This document shows, one piece after another, positions 63,069 to 64,000 of a stretch of DNA of 64,000 bases. The notes under the pieces are model-generated. The model saw only the letters and a program-made list of their open reading frames with translations, did not search any database and was not told the origin of the DNA. The DNA comes from an uncultured Pseudomonadales bacterium (GTDB lineage Bacteria; Pseudomonadota; Gammaproteobacteria; Pseudomonadales; Azotimanducaceae): assembly GCA_958296405.1 (NCBI GenBank), contig OY282519.1:2836132-2900131 (forward strand), in the 5' to 3' direction. The first letter of the stretch is position 1. Each line of letters begins with the position of its first letter. The position numbers and the translations under genes are program-made.

Positions 63069-63524
63069 TCAGTCCGTTATCTCTATCTTGGACAGGAGGG
63101 GGTGATCGTTTTCGCGCGCGTAATGGTTGACCTGCTCGGCCTTCGTCTCCGCGATGTCGCGCGGATAGATGCCAACGACGGCGCTGCCGGCAGTGTGTAC
63201 CGCGAGCATGATCTGCACGGCCTTCTCGCGTTCCATCGCGAAGAAGACCTCCAGCACATGCACCACGAACTCCATCGGCGTGTAGTCATCGTTCAAGAGC
63301 AGCACCTTGAACATGGGAGGCCGCTTGGTCGCTGGCTTCGTCTCCTCCGGCGCGATGACGACATCGCCACTCGGCAGATCGTCCGCGTCTTCGGGTTGCG
63401 CGGCGGCTTTCGGCGCACCAGAGGGCGCACCAGAGATGGGCGCGCGCCGCGCTCCCTCGCAGACCCATGCCGGCCACGCCGCACATCCGGGGCTTGTTGT
63501 CTGTGCGGTTGGCGAGAAGACCAT
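63069..63524 (-). CDS. clpS: ClpS, N-degron adaptor of ClpAP
   Basis: 151 residues from ATG 63524, chosen because GGGAG lies 8 nt upstream. The core (about 70–151) is complete: [21 protein letters not shown] with the acidic residues that bind the N-terminal amine, [20 protein letters not shown], and the C-terminal [14 protein letters not shown]. The ~65-residue N-terminal extension is longer than usual (ClpS is about 106–120 aa) and Ala/Pro-rich. The start could be further in, but no good alternative is seen. It pairs with aat and bpt nearby as one N-degron pathway. Confidence 0.9.
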   Translation of the reverse strand: MVFSPTAQTTSPGCAAWPAWVCEGARRAPISGAPSGAPKAAAQPEDADDLPSGDVVIAPEETKPATKRPPMFKVLLLNDDYTPMEFVVHVLEVFFAMEREKAVQIMLAVHTAGSAVVGIYPRDIAETKAEQVNHYARENDHPLLSKIEITD

Positions 63525-63887
63525 GCAGGCACTCCCGACGCTGCGCCCAAGGCGAAGCGAACGCGGCAATCATACTTGAAATCGCCAAAGCCGGGTTGCG
63601 CGAAACCCTGCAGGGCGGCGCTGCTTGGCCGCGCGCAGGAACGCCTTTGCCGTGCTCGCCGCGGCGCGCGAAGGCGCCTTGGCGTCCTGCCGCTGGGTGG
63701 CCAGCTGCCGCTGGGTGGCCAGTCAGTGAGTCGATGCTATGATGCATGGGCGCTGGACGCTCGCCGACGATGGAGCAGCGATGCATCAGCACCGGGGCGG
63801 CGCAAGGCTACCCCGACCCGCGTGCGGTCGAGCCTTCGACAGCCAGACTTGGCCGCCCACAGCGTTGGCAAGGTGGACGTTGCCCCC
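63525..63887. other. Intergenic region between clpS and a divergent ATPase gene
   Basis: 363 bp with no convincing gene. It contains the 18-bp tandem repeat described separately and a TATGAT box at 63738–63743 that could serve the rightward ATPase gene, although that would leave a leader of about 140 nt. Confidence 0.5.
63687..63722. repeat. Perfect 18-bp tandem direct repeat
   Basis: Two exact copies of CTGCCGCTGGGTGGCCAG lie head to tail, at 63687–63704 and 63705–63722. They end 15 bp before a TATGAT box and so cover the region where a -35 element would lie. This could be a regulator-binding site or simply a duplicated segment. Confidence 0.7.
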
Positions 63888-64000
63888 ATGATTCGAAGGA
63901 TCTATATCGACAACTTCCGCTGCTTGAGCAACTTTGAGCTCGAACTTTCGGAAACGAACATCCTGCTTGGGGCCAATGGCACGGGCAAGACGTCAGTGTT
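63888..64000 (+). CDS. AAA family ATPase (RecF/OLD/SMC-like), cut off by the window edge
   Basis: Only the first ~37 codons are present. They read MIRRIYIDNFRCLSNFELEL, then a Walker A motif LLGANGTGKTSV at about 26–37. This opening is typical of ABC-type ATPases such as RecF, OLD and related defence-associated proteins, which begin with a strand carrying I-x-NFR and then the P-loop. The exact family cannot be decided from this fragment. It is divergent from clpS, and in the related Pseudomonas gene order this place is held by other genes, so it may be an insertion. Confidence 0.65.
   Translation, partial: MIRRIYIDNFRCLSNFELELSETNILLGANGTGKTSV

Overview
The window is GC-rich DNA from a bacterium that is very probably a gammaproteobacterium. 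The right third (about 49–63.5 kb) has the gene order tusD-tusC-tusB-tusE / cysG / serS / crcB / rarA / lolA / ftsK // trxB-aat-ate-infA / clpA / clpS. From memory this closely matches the Pseudomonas-type chromosome. The left two thirds are accessory: an unusual operon, a tRNA gene with an integrase remnant, a carbamoyltransferase cassette and two giant repeat-protein genes.

Layout. 0.27–4.4 kb: a tightly packed operon of a SAM methyltransferase, a compact SF1 (UvrD-like) helicase, and a 728-residue protein with an unrecognised N-terminal ~520 residues and a C-terminal AlkB dioxygenase of ALKBH8 type. I do not recognise this combination as a described system; it is the best candidate for something new. 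4.6–5.3 kb: tRNA-Ser(UGA) with a truncated P4-type integrase just downstream, the scar of an integrated element. 5.3–8.8 kb: a membrane-anchored phytanoyl-CoA-dioxygenase-like protein, an orphan HicB-like protein, and two secreted proteins of unknown function. 9.0–13.1 kb: SxtJ-like protein, carbamoyltransferase and SGNH hydrolase.

13.4–47.4 kb, all on the minus strand: two giant Calx-beta repeat proteins. Adhesin B (47365→30326, about 5,680 aa) carries two kinds of repeat, then Fn3 and leucine-rich-repeat segments. Adhesin A (30124→13402, about 5,570 codons if read through) has about 40 Calx-beta repeats and an autotransporter-type beta-barrel. Each gene is associated with long poly-G tracts (poly-C on the coding strand). 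A 26-bp tract inside adhesin A puts it out of frame in this sequence. A 21-bp tract lies 80–100 bp upstream of its start, and a 15-bp tract lies in a leader ORF just before adhesin B. The pattern suggests length-variable switches controlling surface proteins, although homopolymer sequencing error must be excluded.

47.7–64 kb: housekeeping genes. A myo-inositol-phosphate synthase is divergent from tusDCBE (tRNA 2-thiouridine sulfur relay). Then come siroheme synthase, seryl-tRNA synthetase, a fluoride channel, RarA, LolA, FtsK, thioredoxin reductase, the two N-degron aminoacyl-transferases (Aat, Ate/Bpt), IF-1, ClpA and its N-degron adaptor ClpS. The transferases that tag proteins therefore sit next to the adaptor and unfoldase that destroy them. 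An AAA ATPase begins at the right edge and is cut off.
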